Numbered from the stretch's first letter, positions 37,701 to 57,358 are shown. The stretch is DNA of 64,000 nucleotides from Casuarina equisetifolia (GCA_028551475.1 CM052358.1:26190853-26254852); one strand, 5' to 3'. Translations and numbers: made by a program. Notes: generated by a model from the letters alone, not told the origin.

Positions 37701-40700
37701 CCCCAGTCGCAGGGAGAACTATAGCTTTAAGTGGAGCAGCTTCTACAACTCGACTGCAGGTGAAAAAAGAACTGTCATGATGATTCCAAAGGTGTCCCAT
37801 AAGCACATCTAGACTCCATTGACATCATAAATAATATTCAGGAAAGAAAAAGATATTAACGTGCAAAGATTCAGGTAAGTGTTTTAGGGCAGAAGTAGCA
37901 TTTTTAGCGCTCAGCTATGGATTCCTCCTAAATTATACTACTAGACAGCAACTATAATTACCAAAGAGTGGCTGTTTTTACCTGTATAAAGGAAATTTTT
38001 GACCTCCTCTTAATATGAAATCCTGGATACAAATTGAAGACAGAAATAATCTTCAATATAAAGCACTTTATATGATAACTAACATATCAAAACTAGTCCA
38101 AAATTGACAGTATATGTTTTGTCATGAAGCCAGCATATGAGAACAGGAGCCGAATTGCCTGAACTTCATTTGGAATGTTAAAAACCGAATGATCACCAAC
38201 TCAATGACTTTAACTGTCAAGGTGTACACTTTTAGAAGATAATGTAACCCATTCAAAATCAAATAACTACGAAAAGGAAAAGATTGGTCACACAACCATT
38301 TTTGCACATTTTAGAAACTTCATTTATGGGCTTTAACAGAAAGAAGAAGAAGATTTAACACAACTATCCTGCTCAAGGGAAAACTTATCATGTTTCCCAA
38401 GGCAATCCATAATTTCAATGTAACAAATGATTTAGGGAAGTAAATGATCACCTGAGTGAAGATACCCTTTGCTTTTGACACACGTAAACGAGTTGCAATC
38501 TCCTTTGCCGCAAAGCTATCAGCTATTGATACAACAACACATCCTGCCAGGATAATTGCCAAATATATGATAACCGCATTGACTGTCATTGGCATGTCAA
38601 TTGCAATTGCATCGCCCCTTGAAAATATTGTGTCCAGTGCATTTGCCACCAACCTGTGAGTCACATCAGGAGAATAGAAGATGATAGGACTGATGCTTGG
38701 TTTGCCAAAATGAGAATAGCATACTTGTAGTCAAGAATTATCATTGATTAGGTGTTATAACGTCTCTAGTAATGAATACTTGCTCTGCCAAAGGAGAATA
38801 TATTGGATATGAAATGGTTCTCACAGGGACCTCAAAATAATATCATTTTTAATGTTAAAGACACTGACTACTATCAGAACCACCTATTTGTACTGCATAT
38901 TATATGAACATTACATGGTTAACTGAAGATAAATGCAATTGTGTGAGAACATACATTACTTGTTCTCGAAATTCTTTCAATGTCATGTGACAAACGTCGG
39001 AATCATCACAGCCCTCCTCCCTCCACACAACAGCCAAACTATTATCCTCTCTCCTTGGGTGACTTCTAGGTTGCAAACAACATTCAGCAATATTCATAAC
39101 GGCTCCAGGAAACCATGTTCCCCCATGTTTTGATTTGTCAGTGGTATCTAAAATGCAATCTGGGGGATGATGGAAAGAAACTGAAAGCTCTTTTAGAATA
39201 ATTGACCAGTAAGCCTGAAATACAATGACATATACATAAGATGGATCAAACCATAGTTCCTCTAATTCGAATACCAACTTGTGTCAAACCTGGCATGTAC
39301 CTAGAAGTGCAGGGACAAAAAGCAAAATATACCTGTGGATGCTGAACAGAGAACTCTTGGAAGAGGCTATAACTTGTAATAGGGTCCTTGTATTGTGACC
39401 CCAATAGCTCTGAACCATATTTTTCCATCAAACGACCCAAGTTTGTATGTTTACACTGATATCTGGCAAACAAAGATAACAAAAGATCCGTTAGGGTCAC
39501 AAATCAGAGTCTTTGAATAGATGAAAAGAAAATGTAATTCAATACAACACAACCAAACTAACCTATCACAGTTACAAATACATAGTAAATTTTCTTTGAC
39601 AAAAATGTACAGCAGCAGAAGCACAAGTTAATGCTGCTCAATTTGTCACCAAATGCCGCTAGCCTAAGAATATACATTACTAGGTTCCTATACTATTGAT
39701 ATAGAGTACATGGAAAGAAACACCTGTAAATAAGCTCAAACTTAGAATCATTGAAAGAAGGGCTGATTAGTCAACCTAATTGACTTCTGGTACTACCCAC
39801 AATTAAATAGAAGAATGGTACTTTCCTTTGTACTTTGATTTTAACCAGTATCATATATCTCATATCTCTATTATTCTACTAATCTCAAAACGTCAAGTCA
39901 TTACATCTTTGAAAATTGGTAGATAACTTTCATTCTGTCACAGCTTGAGAAGTACCACCAGCTGCCTTCGACTCTCAAACAAATCTTACCAGTTCTAACG
40001 CAGCTTGTACTCAGCAGTGGTCCAATCTAATCAAAAATACTTCTCCAGATTGCGTTCATCCTTCCTTTATACACACCTACCAAACTACTCATCTCTAGGA
40101 ACCAACAAGTCTCACTAAAATGCCAACCTCAACCTTTGTTGAAATTGTTAATGTTCCAACAAAGCATCCGTAAGAGTGGAGAATACGTGCTTTCCCCAAG
40201 AATACCAACAATTCAATAGGGCCGTCCAAAGTTCACATTGACTATATCTTATACGGTTGTTTCGTACATCACCTACCACTTTATAGAGTCCAAATCCAAA
40301 GATTTAACCCAGTAAGAAAATAAGAATAGTATCTTTAACCGCGTCATTCTTCCATTAGATGCAATTTCTAAGCATTGAAATGATCCAAACTAACACATTG
40401 GGGCGAAACTATGTCAGATAAACTTAGGACCAAAAAAATAAACGACTGCAACAGCAGTGGAATAGGATGATAGACACGGAGAGGAGCCAAAATCATACAG
40501 AGAAGGGAACCAGTAAGGAGGAGGACCAAGGGAAGATGCATCCCAATTAGCATAGACCGAGTGGAAGACCAATTGGTGCAGGCCATGTGGGTGCCATGGT
40601 TTGAGCACCCTCCGAGCCACCAGCTCGCGCCACACCTCTCTTGGGTCATAGTCTTTGGCTCCCGTAACTTCTGTAAACACCCTTTGGAGTTGACGGGCCT

Positions 40701-40764
40701 CCTCTGTTGTTACTCCCTCCTTCACCAAGTCCCCCACTCCAACTTCGCCAATGCTCTTCCCCAT
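34709..40764 (-). CDS. Peroxisomal acyl-activating enzyme, AAE17/AAE18 type, copy 3
   Basis: 14-exon gene, 726 aa. Exons: 40499-40764, 39333-39462, 38955-39214, 38452-38653, 37982-38022, 37625-37753, 37434-37507, 37119-37339, 36613-36707, 36319-36535, 36045-36170, 35457-35555, 35061-35267, 34709-34822. Exon 1 is one codon shorter than in the sisters ([14 protein letters not shown]); all other exon lengths are identical. Start [12 protein letters not shown] at 40764, preceded by a (GA)n tract in the leader. [20 protein letters not shown] and [11 protein letters not shown] are intact. [16 protein letters not shown] replaces the Trp of copy 1 with Ser, while FASTGETSN is as in copy 1. The C-terminus is SKI, as in copy 2. 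Copies 2 and 3 look closest to one another. The exon 1/2 junction keeps the LYQCKHTN reading known from AAE18. Confidence 0.93.
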
Positions 40765-42668
40765 CTTTCTCTCTCTCTCTCTAATGGCCGAAGTTCCAGT
40801 AAGTTATAGGAGTAGGAGTAGGTGGAGGTGTGACGAGTTGTGATCTGCGAAGTGGAATTTGGCTTCGAGTACCAACCCCCACTTTGACCTGGCGGCTTGT
40901 CCTCTTATGCCATCAACTACCAACCATTGCTGAATCTTGTTCCTTTAGAACTTACGTGGCATTGTATATTTTTCCGCCATTGCAGCTGTTTCCTGCTTCT
41001 TCAACGCATGAAAGCGACTTGCATGTAAGCAAGAGTTGAGTCAGTCCTTAGGATTTTAATTTTTATGTCAATTACATGCATTCTTAGTAAGTAGTTTGAT
41101 TAACTTTGTTTTATTAATTTAAAGATATTTGCGTACAAAAAATAAGTTTTAAGAAACGATCAACCCAACAATTTTAAGGACAATTAACCTCTAATCAATA
41201 TGACTAGAGCAATCTCCCAAAAAAGTAATAAAAAGAACTCTTTTCTCTAAATATTTAGTTTTAGAAAAAAAAAACAGCTTTTTTTCCTTTGTAGTTTTTC
41301 AGGGTGTAATTACAATATCTAAGGCTTTTATAAAGAAATTGATTTTTTTAAAAAAGGTAAATGGAAAGGTTACATATGTTAAAAAAAAAATTTAACAAGC
41401 AATCATTAAGATCCATGTCTTAATATCTTAATTTAATGTTGGTAGATATATCTTATCTTATAAGAGAATATCATTCACGTATTTTTTCACAATGGATCTT
41501 TCTTATATTCTATGTATCCATTGATGAGCATATGAATTATTAAAAAAGATAATGATTGCATCAATAGATCAATAGTTTAATGATCAGGTATTAAGTTTGA
41601 CGTCCTATATCTCCAAAACTCTATTTACCCTTAAGATTAAAAATTAAAAAAAAAAAAGAGAGACAAAGAAACCAAAAACAAAAATGTATTACTTCTTCAT
41701 TTGCAAGATATTCTTATGGAAGTTGAATGTCATGATTCGTCCACTAAGATCATAACACAGTAAGTAAAGGAGAAGGCTTTAGCTACAAGCCACCCCTTAA
41801 AGAGGTTTCTTTAGTTGCCATTATTTTTATTTTCATTTGATTTCATAAATTGTGTAATGTTTTTAGAACTATTTTAAAAACCTAGTTTCTTAATAGAAAA
41901 TCAATCCTACCATATTCTTTTCTGTAAATTATTGTTTTCTATTGAAAAAGATTTAGATCATTATTGAATATATAATATCAGAAAAATTTTTCTTTAAACT
42001 CTCATGAATCAGGCGGCGCATATATTATTCAGTTTTGTCCCCACCATGTTATGTGTTGGCCGCCTTTCCCCACTTTCCGGCAACATTAACAATCACCATC
42101 CACCAAATCTTTTATAACATATTCCATAGGAATTGTCACAGTTCTCTTGATCCCAGGTAACACCTACACGTTGTTGACATTTGTCATGTGAAATAAGTAT
42201 TAGAAGATAACATTTCAACAACAATTAAACATACACAATCCCATATTGTAAAGATTTAGACAATTTAGGATGAACTTTTCCTATGTTTACAAATCAATAA
42301 TTTACTTGTCAATTCCCAAATATCTCAAGTGAAGCTACTAAAGGATTTTAGACTGTAGGGTCTGAGATTAACAAAAGGATAAAGAAAAAAAAATCACTCA
42401 TTATAATCTAAGATCTATAGCTTTTCTCTTTGATACTTTCACTTTTCAGATAAAGCTACTCATGTTTGATAACATCAACCTAGATCTTATAAGCATAAAA
42501 CCTGGCTATCGAAAAGAATATTTTAGGCAAAAATGATCATTTCACCCTTACGACTAATCTTGAACTCCATTTTTGCCTTTTTCTTCGCCTGGAACTTCAT
42601 AGCTATCAAGGAGTTAAGATGTAAGAAATATTCCACTATTCGAATGGCACTTGACAGTTTCGCCAGGG
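40765..42668. other. Promoter side of AAE copy 3 and 3' flank of COP10
   Basis: Starts with a (CT)n tract at about 40770-40782 in the leader of AAE copy 3. The rest is AT-rich without coding signal. About 41985-42060 is paralogous to about 32500-32580 upstream of AAE copy 2. The stretch just left of 42669 is the probable 3' UTR of COP10. Confidence 0.55.
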
Positions 42669-45626
<2,958 letters not shown>

Positions 45627-45740
45627 CTCGCGCTCCCGTTCGAGTCTCCCAGAGAGAGTGAGCAGTCCCAAAACGCAGCGTTTTGTACCCAGAAAGCAAG
45701 CGAAGAAAAAAGTTGGCAAACAGTGGAAGCTACTCTTTTT

Positions 45741-45812
45741 TATCAGAGCCAGGTTTCGATCCTGGGACCTGTGGGTTATGGGCCCACCACGCTTCCGCTG
45801 CGCCACTCTGAT
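45741..45812 (-). tRNA. Initiator tRNA-Met (CAU)
   Basis: 72-nt gene. The minus strand begins ATCAGAGTGGCGCAGCGGAA, has anticodon CAT in GGGCCCATAACCC, the T-arm GGATCGAAACCTG, and a 3' strand CTCTGAT that pairs fully with the acceptor strand ATCAGAG, plus discriminator A. An A at position 1 and GGGCCCATAACCC around the anticodon are as in plant initiator tRNAs. The B-box-like GGATCGAAACC is intact and there is no intron. A minus-strand T-run (plus-strand A-run, 45705-45711) about 30 bases downstream may terminate Pol III. It lies 114 bases upstream of the COP10 start on the same strand. Confidence 0.95.
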
Positions 45813-46521
45813 TTGTTGATAAAGCGTTCACTCAAAATTTATTTCTTCGTTAATTACGTAATCTCATCAATCCTACATCTTTTATTTTCTCTTTAAAAAA
45901 AGATAAAAATATATGATTACTTGATTAAAAAAACATACCAGCCTCAAGATTTAATCAAATCCTGAGTCAAATATTTCTCCAGAACATTGGTGTAATGATT
46001 TTGGGGTCATTGCTTATTGCAGGCCTCGATCCCATGATCTTTTCATCCACCACAGGTCATTAATTCATGTTGGTGCAGCAAGAAAAAGAAATAATTCTGC
46101 TACTTGATTCCTTGGGAATCATTTGCTTTGGACTGGGCTTGAATTTAGTTCAAGAAGGTTGTTTGTTAGACAAGAAAATTGGTTCTGAAGATCCTGATCA
46201 ACTGTACATGCAACTTGTGGAATAGAACTTTGAAAAGCAAGAATATGATGACTTCTGTAAGAAGTTATGCATTTCATGTAAACTGCTCTGCCACTTCTAA
46301 TAAGAATCTGAATTGCATTTCAGACAATGAACATATATTCACCACTTCCTACAAAGTATAATGACAAACACAGGTTGAGGATAAGATTAAACAAACTAGA
46401 GACAAACAAAATTGATGAGCAACTATGATCCGGGACATGAGCATTTCATCCATGTCATTGAGCCTGTCCACTTCCTCCTGAATTCACCAAATTTCAATCT
46501 CCACAGTGCTCCTTTAACCAC
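45813..46521. other. Spacer between tRNA-Met and the 3' end of the GH17 gene
   Basis: No coding region recognised. The right part is the probable 3' UTR of the minus-strand GH17 gene. The left part would hold distal promoter sequence of COP10. Confidence 0.5.
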
Positions 46522-49160
46522 TCAAGATGGTCGAAAACCAGATGAATCTCCCAGTCGAAGCAACACCAGAGCCAAAAATGTTGCAGAAATCAGATGCCGG
46601 AGGTTTGGAACCAACATTATTGACCTCGAACTTCCGTCAAAGGGGTTTGTTGGTCCGAGAGCCACTGCCGGTGTTAGTCCCCCGCTTGAACTCGACTTCG
46701 AGCTGTTTCAAAAATATCACATGTTTAGAGCCAAGGCATAAAAAAGATTGATTTTTATTCTTTTTATGGAGTAAATTGATTCAGACTCTCACCTTCCTGA
46801 AAACTCACAGGATCCATAACCTGCAGGGTCGTATCCACCAACAAAATCAAGGAACAGAAGATTTAGAAAGAGAAGATGGAAAACACATGCTTGTTTTACA
46901 AAAATGCAATGCTGCCATCTAGACAAGCACAGTTCATAGCCTCCCTTTTATTCTTGTCTTCTTTTTATGGTAAGCAGGCTTAGGGTAAGAGGGATAGAAG
47001 GTGAATTACACAGTTCAAGCATCCAAAGAGAGTACTATACAAGTTTGGAGGTATTGCCACCAAGAGGAGTCATTATGGTCATTACATCAGTTAGCCATTC
47101 ACTTCATTCCAACAGATGAATCTGGAGAGATTTCTAGATACATGCATAAATTATCAATGAGAAAGTTTACAAGAACTCACTGGGATCAGCGGTGGTGGTT
47201 GTAGCTGTACCACTAAAATCACATGTTCCACCAACACCATGCATTTTTTGATAATAATCATTATAAGCATAAGAAGCATGGTTTTCAAGATTATCAGGGT
47301 TGTAGCACGGCTGCCCTGATTGAATGGCTGTACAGTTTGCTTGGCCTTGACCGCAAGCCCAGTCTAGGCCAGCTCGCAACTTATCAGAATCTGCACCAGA
47401 TTTTGCCACACAGAAAACAGTAGAAGAATTTCCTGTAATTCGGTCAGAAGCACTCAAACTCATAGGAAAAACGGCTGTCTCATTAGCAAAAAACACCCCC
47501 CAACTTCTCTCTGACACTGGCCCAGGCCTTTTATCTTCATTAAACAACTCATAGATATAAGTGTTAATGGGGATACTCGGCTGACTAGGTGGACCTGAAT
47601 TATTTAGAACTCGCTTGATCAGATTTCCAGTGTAGGTCTGAGCATTTTTCACAGTTGCATCAGGCTCATCTTCTCCACCAAACCATGGCCAGCCAGTCTC
47701 TGTCACAACAATGGGGATTCCAGAAAAATTGAAAGCATCTATGGAATAATAGGTAGCATCTACCATAGCATCAAACATACTGTTATAGTGGAAAAGAGTG
47801 TTTGGGTCAACAATCTGCTTGACTGAAGGAAGTGGTTGGAAAAGAGCATAATCAATCGGGAATATGCCATCTCCTTTAGTATATCCATAATAAGGATAGG
47901 CATTTAACATGTAAGAGGAGTTTGTGTTTTTCAGAAACTGAAGGAGCTGATAAATAGTAGAGTTCCATGAGGAGTTAAAGGTGGCAGTGGAGGGGGGGAA
48001 AGCTTTTGGGATTATGTCCATGGACTGAGGAGTTGAAACTTTGACCTGAAAATTTAGGTTTGCAGCAACTAGGGCCTTGTGAATGTAATTCATAGCAGTA
48101 ACTAAAACCGGGGCAGCATTCGGGACTGATGTAAGAACCTCACTACCAACCGCAATTGCTGTAATATTGGTTGAAGGCACGTAAGGTGCAACATTTTTAT
48201 TGATCCAGGCTACTGCTTTCGGGGCAGATTCTCCAATCCCTAACAATTCCTGATTTGTGACACCAACCATTACCTCAATCCCAGTGTTAGACAGGGCTCT
48301 CAGCATGTGAGAATCGGCATCATAAAGGCGCACATGAGTAATTTGATGTGCTTTGAGAACTGCAACTATATCTGAAGCTGGTGGTAGATTGGAAACATCA
48401 GTTCCAATGTTTATTCCCACAAATGCACCTACAGGTTCACATCTAAGGTTCAGTGACAACCAAGAACCCGTGAGAAAGATAATAATACTACAATATCATA
48501 TTAAAGTATCTCAACAACAGCTTCAACATCAAGTATATCCCAACCTTTCCATTCTCGTGAAGGATTAATATGTTATATTGTTTTTATGCCAGCAAACTTT
48601 GTTTGCCTCCATGTGATGTCTTCACTTTTGAAACTCTTACTCTTAACTGCCGATTAGACAATCAAATATACAGTGCTTCATCACCATACCTCATAACAGT
48701 CCAAGATCAAACCTTCCAAGGCATTACGTTCAGTATAAATTGACTAGAATTTCACATGATAGGTTGGCTATTCCATTCTGAATTATCACACTTTATCTTA
48801 AAAATCACAAATGAAAATCCTAACCGAACTTTCAAAAGAAATGCACGTAACCGTAAAAATCACATCGCAATTTACAAAATCAGGAGCAAACACATAAACA
48901 TGAACTGAGAATGATAAATCATTTTAGCATTTTAAGATTGCCATCCCTAGTATTGACATCTGTAACTCCAACAAGAAAGACAAGCTACCAATTCTAAAAT
49001 GCAGATTATGCTCATATTTTAATCACAATAACCGATTGAAACATGGATATGAAAACATGTACAGCAAAAGAGAACAGAACTATGTTAAATTACCTGACAC
49101 ATGGGTGAGAATGCCAACGACAAGTAAAAGGAGACTTCCAAGACATTTTTCAAGCATCAT
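46522..49160 (-). CDS. GPI-anchored beta-1,3-glucanase, GH17 with X8 (CBM43) module
   Basis: Four exons: 49094-49160, 47181-48428, 46793-46820 (28 nt), 46522-46702; 507 aa. Exon 1 encodes a signal peptide (MMLEKCLGSLLLLVVGIL). The GH17 barrel follows (GAFVGINIGTDVSNLPP onward), with the acid/base Glu in AVGSEVL near residue 119 and the nucleophile Glu in VTETGWPWFG near 266. A Cys-rich X8 domain begins FCVAKSGADSDKLRAGLDWA near 361 and ends with SYGSCEFSG at about 447, read through the micro-exon. The tail is Ser/Gly-rich, then hydrophobic (LISATFLALVLLRL), a GPI-attachment signal. Such enzymes hydrolyse callose at the plasma membrane or plasmodesmata. Size and domain order match Arabidopsis At3g13560 (about 505 aa). 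All junctions are GT-AG with continuous phase. Confidence 0.92.
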
Positions 49161-50470
49161 CCGGTCCAAGGAAAAGTCAATCTAGACAACCACTTCTGAA
49201 CCTTTGACTATTACAGGAATCTTAAACTGCCAAAATCCAGCAAGCATATAGTAAATGCAATCACATTAGCCAACAAACATAAGAAAAAGCAAACAACATA
49301 AGTATAACATAAGATGCTCATATTTTCTACTAAAAATCTTATTGTGATTGTAAAGGCTCCCATTCAAGAGGGAGGATAGTCGTGTAGTTCGTTTATGTGA
49401 TGGGGAGATTTGTTCGAAAATTGGTGTGTAAATCGTGTAATTGGGTAAGCAGTTCAAAACTGATAACAATGAGATTAGATATAACATTATAGGACTCAAA
49501 ACTGAGAAAATACTTCTCAAGCTACTTGAATGGGATATATAAACCTACAACGGCCTGAGCCAATACGAGGACTGACTGCGATAGTCAATCGCAAGCAGAT
49601 AAAATACACATAACAAGTTGCTGGAATGTACAACATTTCAAGTAGATATTCCTGATCATAGTTGAAAAAAGCAGAGAGGCAAGTTTTACACATCCAAAGC
49701 TGCGCCTGAATAATGCAAGATTAATAGAAAAATTCGTGTTTATATCCAAATCAGCCATTCTAGATTTTAATAAAGCAGAAATAAAAAACCAGTACCTCGA
49801 GGAAAACAAGAAGTAGAAAACCCAGAAACAAAAAGCCTAAACTCAGGAAACCCAGGAGCACAATCCCACCTTTCCCTTAAAAATCAAATGAAAAGCCCCA
49901 GATGCCGGCCGAAAACCAAAAGGTATCAATCATCAAAGAACCCATAAATGCAAAGGAAAAAGGAAGAAGAAAAACTAAACCCAGATGTAGAAATGAAGAC
50001 CGAAGACTGAAAAAAGCAGTGGATCCAACTTACCAGCTGAAGGGACTGAGCTGTCGACACTGTAAGCCGCTTCCAATGAACTAAAAAAACAAAAGCCCAA
50101 AGAAAAACATAAAGTTTAATGCTTGGGACACAAAACAAAGTCCCCAGAACAACGAATCCAACAAAGAACCCAGGGAGATTATCAGAGCCCTACAAAAGTT
50201 AAAAGATTTACTTCGTAAATGCCGAAGCCAGAACTTCTGCAGCTACACGAGCCCCTTTCTGAAAAATTATTCCGACAAACCATATCCTAATTAGCCAACT
50301 ACACTTCACCTAAACAGAACAATAATAATGAAAGATCACAGAGTAGAACCGGAATAAACAGAAGGGTGGCAGAGACGAAGATACCTCCAAACACAGCTTC
50401 TCCTCCAATCTGAGCGACTGAGCGTTACAGTCAACAGACGTACAGTCTCAGACACAGATACTGACACAGT
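49161..50470 (-). promoter_or_regulatory. Probable spliced 5' UTR and promoter of the GH17 gene
   Basis: No protein gene found. The minus strand shows short exon-like pieces bounded by plausible splice sites: one ending at about 50386 before GTATCTTCG, one of about 26 nt near 50217-50242 after CTGCAG, and one ending near 50036 before GTAAGTTGG. These may be alternative leader exons of the GH17 gene, whose ATG is at 49160. Transcript data would be needed to confirm this. Confidence 0.3.
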
Positions 50471-52836
50471 CCTATTTTCCTGTTGGCGATTTGTTTCTTT
50501 CTATGTTTCTTTTTAAGAAAAAAAAATTGCTAAAAATCTTAATTGTTAAAAAGTATGAGTGCTTGAGTCTTGGTGGCACGCATAGAGGGTATCGCGAGTC
50601 ATATTCTTTAACATTTAACGGGAGAAGATTATAGAAGAGCCATGCAAAGAGAAACCTCTGCTGATTTTCCCTCCAAAAGTCATTATCGGTGAGCTCGAAG
50701 GAGTTCAAAAGTCATGGCCCGGTGAGAACGGTTCTTATTAGTGAAGAAAGGAATCCAAAAGGCCATGCTTCATAATTAGTTCAATTATTACTAGGAGATT
50801 TTTAATTCTTTTTTAATGGGATTTTAGGCCCACAAACTACCTAGAATATTGGGTTTTTGGAGTGTAACTTGTATCTTTTTGTGGGACTGATAACCTAGAA
50901 TATTGGGTGATGCCATAACCTATTGCTTTCATTTGACGCATGGGGATGGCATTTTATATTTTGGACGAATGTTTTGTATGATTATTGTAACATAAGACAA
51001 AAAAAAAAAAGGTCAAAAATTTATTAAGAAATCATTACTATCGACAAATCTTAGAGTTTTTGAATACTTATATTTTATTACTATGTGGTATATATATCAA
51101 ATTTAATATTTTTAAGGTGTAAAGTTAGATACCTTATTAAATGTGATTATTTTTCCCCAATTCTTAAGCTGGTTTTTAATATAGATTTGAACCTTCTTTA
51201 AATAATATTAGAACTCAAATCTCTCTTTTATAAATTCATATGCGCCCAATTGACATAAAAAGCAATACCACACTATAGATGTTTAGTTTCATGTTATTAA
51301 GATATAAAGTTAGGTGAATAATTGTCCACATCTTGATTTAGTTTTTTGGATGAATTTGAGACTTCCTTACATATTATCTAAAACGAAATTATAAGTTTGG
51401 TATTTGGTTAAACTACCAAGATCTTCAGCTAAATGGTAAGAGACATCTCAAGACTTCTTTATCTAACAAAAAAAGAGAAAAAAAATTCCAAAGTCATACC
51501 AAATATATCTATGGTTTATCATACATACAAAAGGAACAAAAGCATATGACATCAAATCAAGAAAATAAGATTTATTTCATAATCAAGCTTTACTTAAGAA
51601 GATCCTTTTGTTGGAATCGGTGGTTTGTTTAGTTGGAGATAGGTGGGATCGGTGAAGGTGAGCAAGAAAAGAAAACCGGTTTTCTTTCTTGAGTCCCAAA
51701 AGAAGAACATATTTTACACCGAACTCACAAAAGTAACAACGGCTCCAAAGTAGGAAATGGAACAAAAAAAGACAAGTAAGAATAGATGCTGCTTAGCTGT
51801 AAAGTGGAATTCCACGGATGCCAAACGTCAAAAGTGCTTTTCTCTTTATAGATAGACTCTTTCTGCAATTCTTTCAAGTGGGGGCATCGGTTCCATCATT
51901 CAAGAAAATGCAGTAAAACAGTCAAAAAGAAAGGATGGCATTCATGTCAGGAGCACTTAAAAGTAAGATTATTAGTATTTTTGAATATTTAACTTCAAAT
52001 AAGTAATTTATAATTAAATTATAATATTTTATAACATTTTTTTCTAAGTAAAAAAATTCTTGAATAGCTTTATTATCTATCTGATTATAAAGTCTTAAAA
52101 AGCAACATAAATATAAGAACTTTTTATAGCTGTTTAATGTTTAAAAATTATATAGTTCATATAATTATTAAATGTGTCACGACTCGTCTGTACTTTCAAC
52201 GAGTTGTTTATGTGTAAAAACAAAAGACCAAACAATAAAACCTTTATAATAAATTAGGAAGTTTTATGGTTCATAGTGAGCCTTGAAACTTTTCACTGGA
52301 AAAACAATCGAATTTTTTTTTAAAATATCAGCATAAATAAAGCTATCAAGTTCCTTGTTAATGAAATTAAATTCTAAAAAATACCCCGTCCCATTAATCC
52401 TTTTTCTCGAACTTTGGTATATAAAGTACTCATATTCGTATCTCCTAGGAAGTATAGCCTTTGGGAGTTCTCACATGGGATGCCGGCAAAAGCATAGGAC
52501 AGATTCCACTTTCCCGGGCACAGTTTAAGGACTGTTCAATCAGGCCTCGCAAATCTCAACGGTAGTGTTATATGTAAAAGCTACTTTCTCAGGTACTCGG
52601 AAGGACAAGTCTAGCCTTTCTACATATCCTTCAATATGCTTCATGCAGTCGGGATCTTCCACAACCATATGAAACTAGAAAGCAAACTATTCTAAAACAT
52701 CAAAACAGTACCATTATCTAGATCAAATTCGTCAAACAGTAAGCATAAAATAAAACGTGATATTGTAAAATTGCAAACAAAATCCAACAAGAAAAAAAAA
52801 ATGCTATCATAAGAGGGGTGGACTGTGGAAAGGGGA
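50471..52836. other. Gene-free spacer between GH17 and SCL30A
   Basis: AT-rich DNA with several short A-runs. No gene, tRNA or element is recognised. The last ~200 bases (52640-52836) are the probable 3' UTR of the minus-strand SCL30A gene. Confidence 0.5.
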
Positions 52837-56118
<3,282 letters not shown>

Positions 56119-57317
56119 TTATAGGTAACAGTTAGCCCTATGAACAAAAAGGAGTAAGATCACATCAACAAGGGCATACATGATAAACTCAAGACATTAG
56201 CTACACGGCTACCCAATTAAAAAGCTATTTATTACATCAAGCACTTAAGTATAGAAAAGCTATTAAGATAGTGGACCAAAGTATATAATTTGAATATTAC
56301 CATCGAGAGATGAACAACTACTAAGATTTCTAAACCGTTTCCTGAAGAACAAAAGGCATCACCAAGAACAACATAATTGCTCTCAAAGCATCAGAATGTT
56401 CAGGGGCTAGGAAAGTCTATTACCTCCATCCCTCCTCTCCTCCCACCCCCATCCCAAAATGAAAAACACATTTCCCATCTTTTCTAGAAGCTGAAAAATT
56501 ACAAACCCCTTATATATTTCCATACCAAAGTAAATTAAATAACAGTTTAGTTAGAAACACTTTCCAAGAAGAAAACAAAGTACCCCATAAAGACCTTCAA
56601 TGCAATATGGACATGAACATTAACAGTGAGACAAACATGGTAGCATTGTTACGGACATTAGATTCACATAAACATATGTGTCACGTTCACCTATATTTAA
56701 CCATGAAGTCAATTACTCATTTCTCCACGTTATGCCATAGAACAGAAGTGATTCACACACACAAAATCGATTATCAAAGTAGGAAAAATCCTCTCTCCTT
56801 CTCCTTTTACTTACTGCATCACGTATTACATGCTCCCATTTCAAAAAACAAGAAATCCGAACAACTCCAACCACCAGAGTAAAACCCTAGAAACAGTACA
56901 ATAACCCCCTCCCCCCCCAAAAAAAAAAAAGCAAAACCATTTATCTCCCAGAAGAAAACAGCTAAGCTAAATCGAACACTGGTACCAGAAATAATTCAGA
57001 GAACCTTCACCACGAAAGCAGTTTCAGCATCAGAAAACCTCAAAATGACCAATAAAAAAAAACAGAAAAGAAATTAAAGCACAACCCAAATCCCTAAACC
57101 CCAACTATTCCGCTCGCATGAATTAACATTTATGTAAATATAGAGCGAGATAGAGCTAGATAGAGCGAGCGAGAGAAAGAGACCAGAAAGGAGCGAATCG
57201 GCGAGGATTTGAGCGAAAGCAAGAGGGCAATTTCTCGGTTCGTTTTGGATACGCCTCGGACAGTCAGCGTTGCTCGAGCGCTTATGTGTGCCGCCACAAC
57301 TGGCCGGTGTGCGCCCC

Positions 57318-57324
57318 TTTTATA
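57318..57324 (-). promoter_or_regulatory. Probable TATA box of SCL30A
   Basis: The minus strand reads CTCTATAAAAGGGGCGC here, about 1.2 kb before the ATG at 56118. Between lies a CT-rich stretch (about 57150-57230), typical of a plant 5' leader. The distance implies a leader intron between about 57100 and 56140. Confidence 0.5.
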
Positions 57325-57358
57325 GAGCCTCTAGGGTTTGTGGAAGAATAAAATTTAA

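Noticed and set aside
45627-45806. N-terminal extension of COP10 to the upstream ATG at 45806
   Set aside because: The upstream ATG and the following codons lie in the tRNA-Met gene, and the extra residues do not resemble COP10.
46412-46741. Plus-strand frame of 109 codons opposite the GH17 tail
   Set aside because: Antisense to exon 4 of the GH17 gene, which has a clear GPI signal on the other strand.
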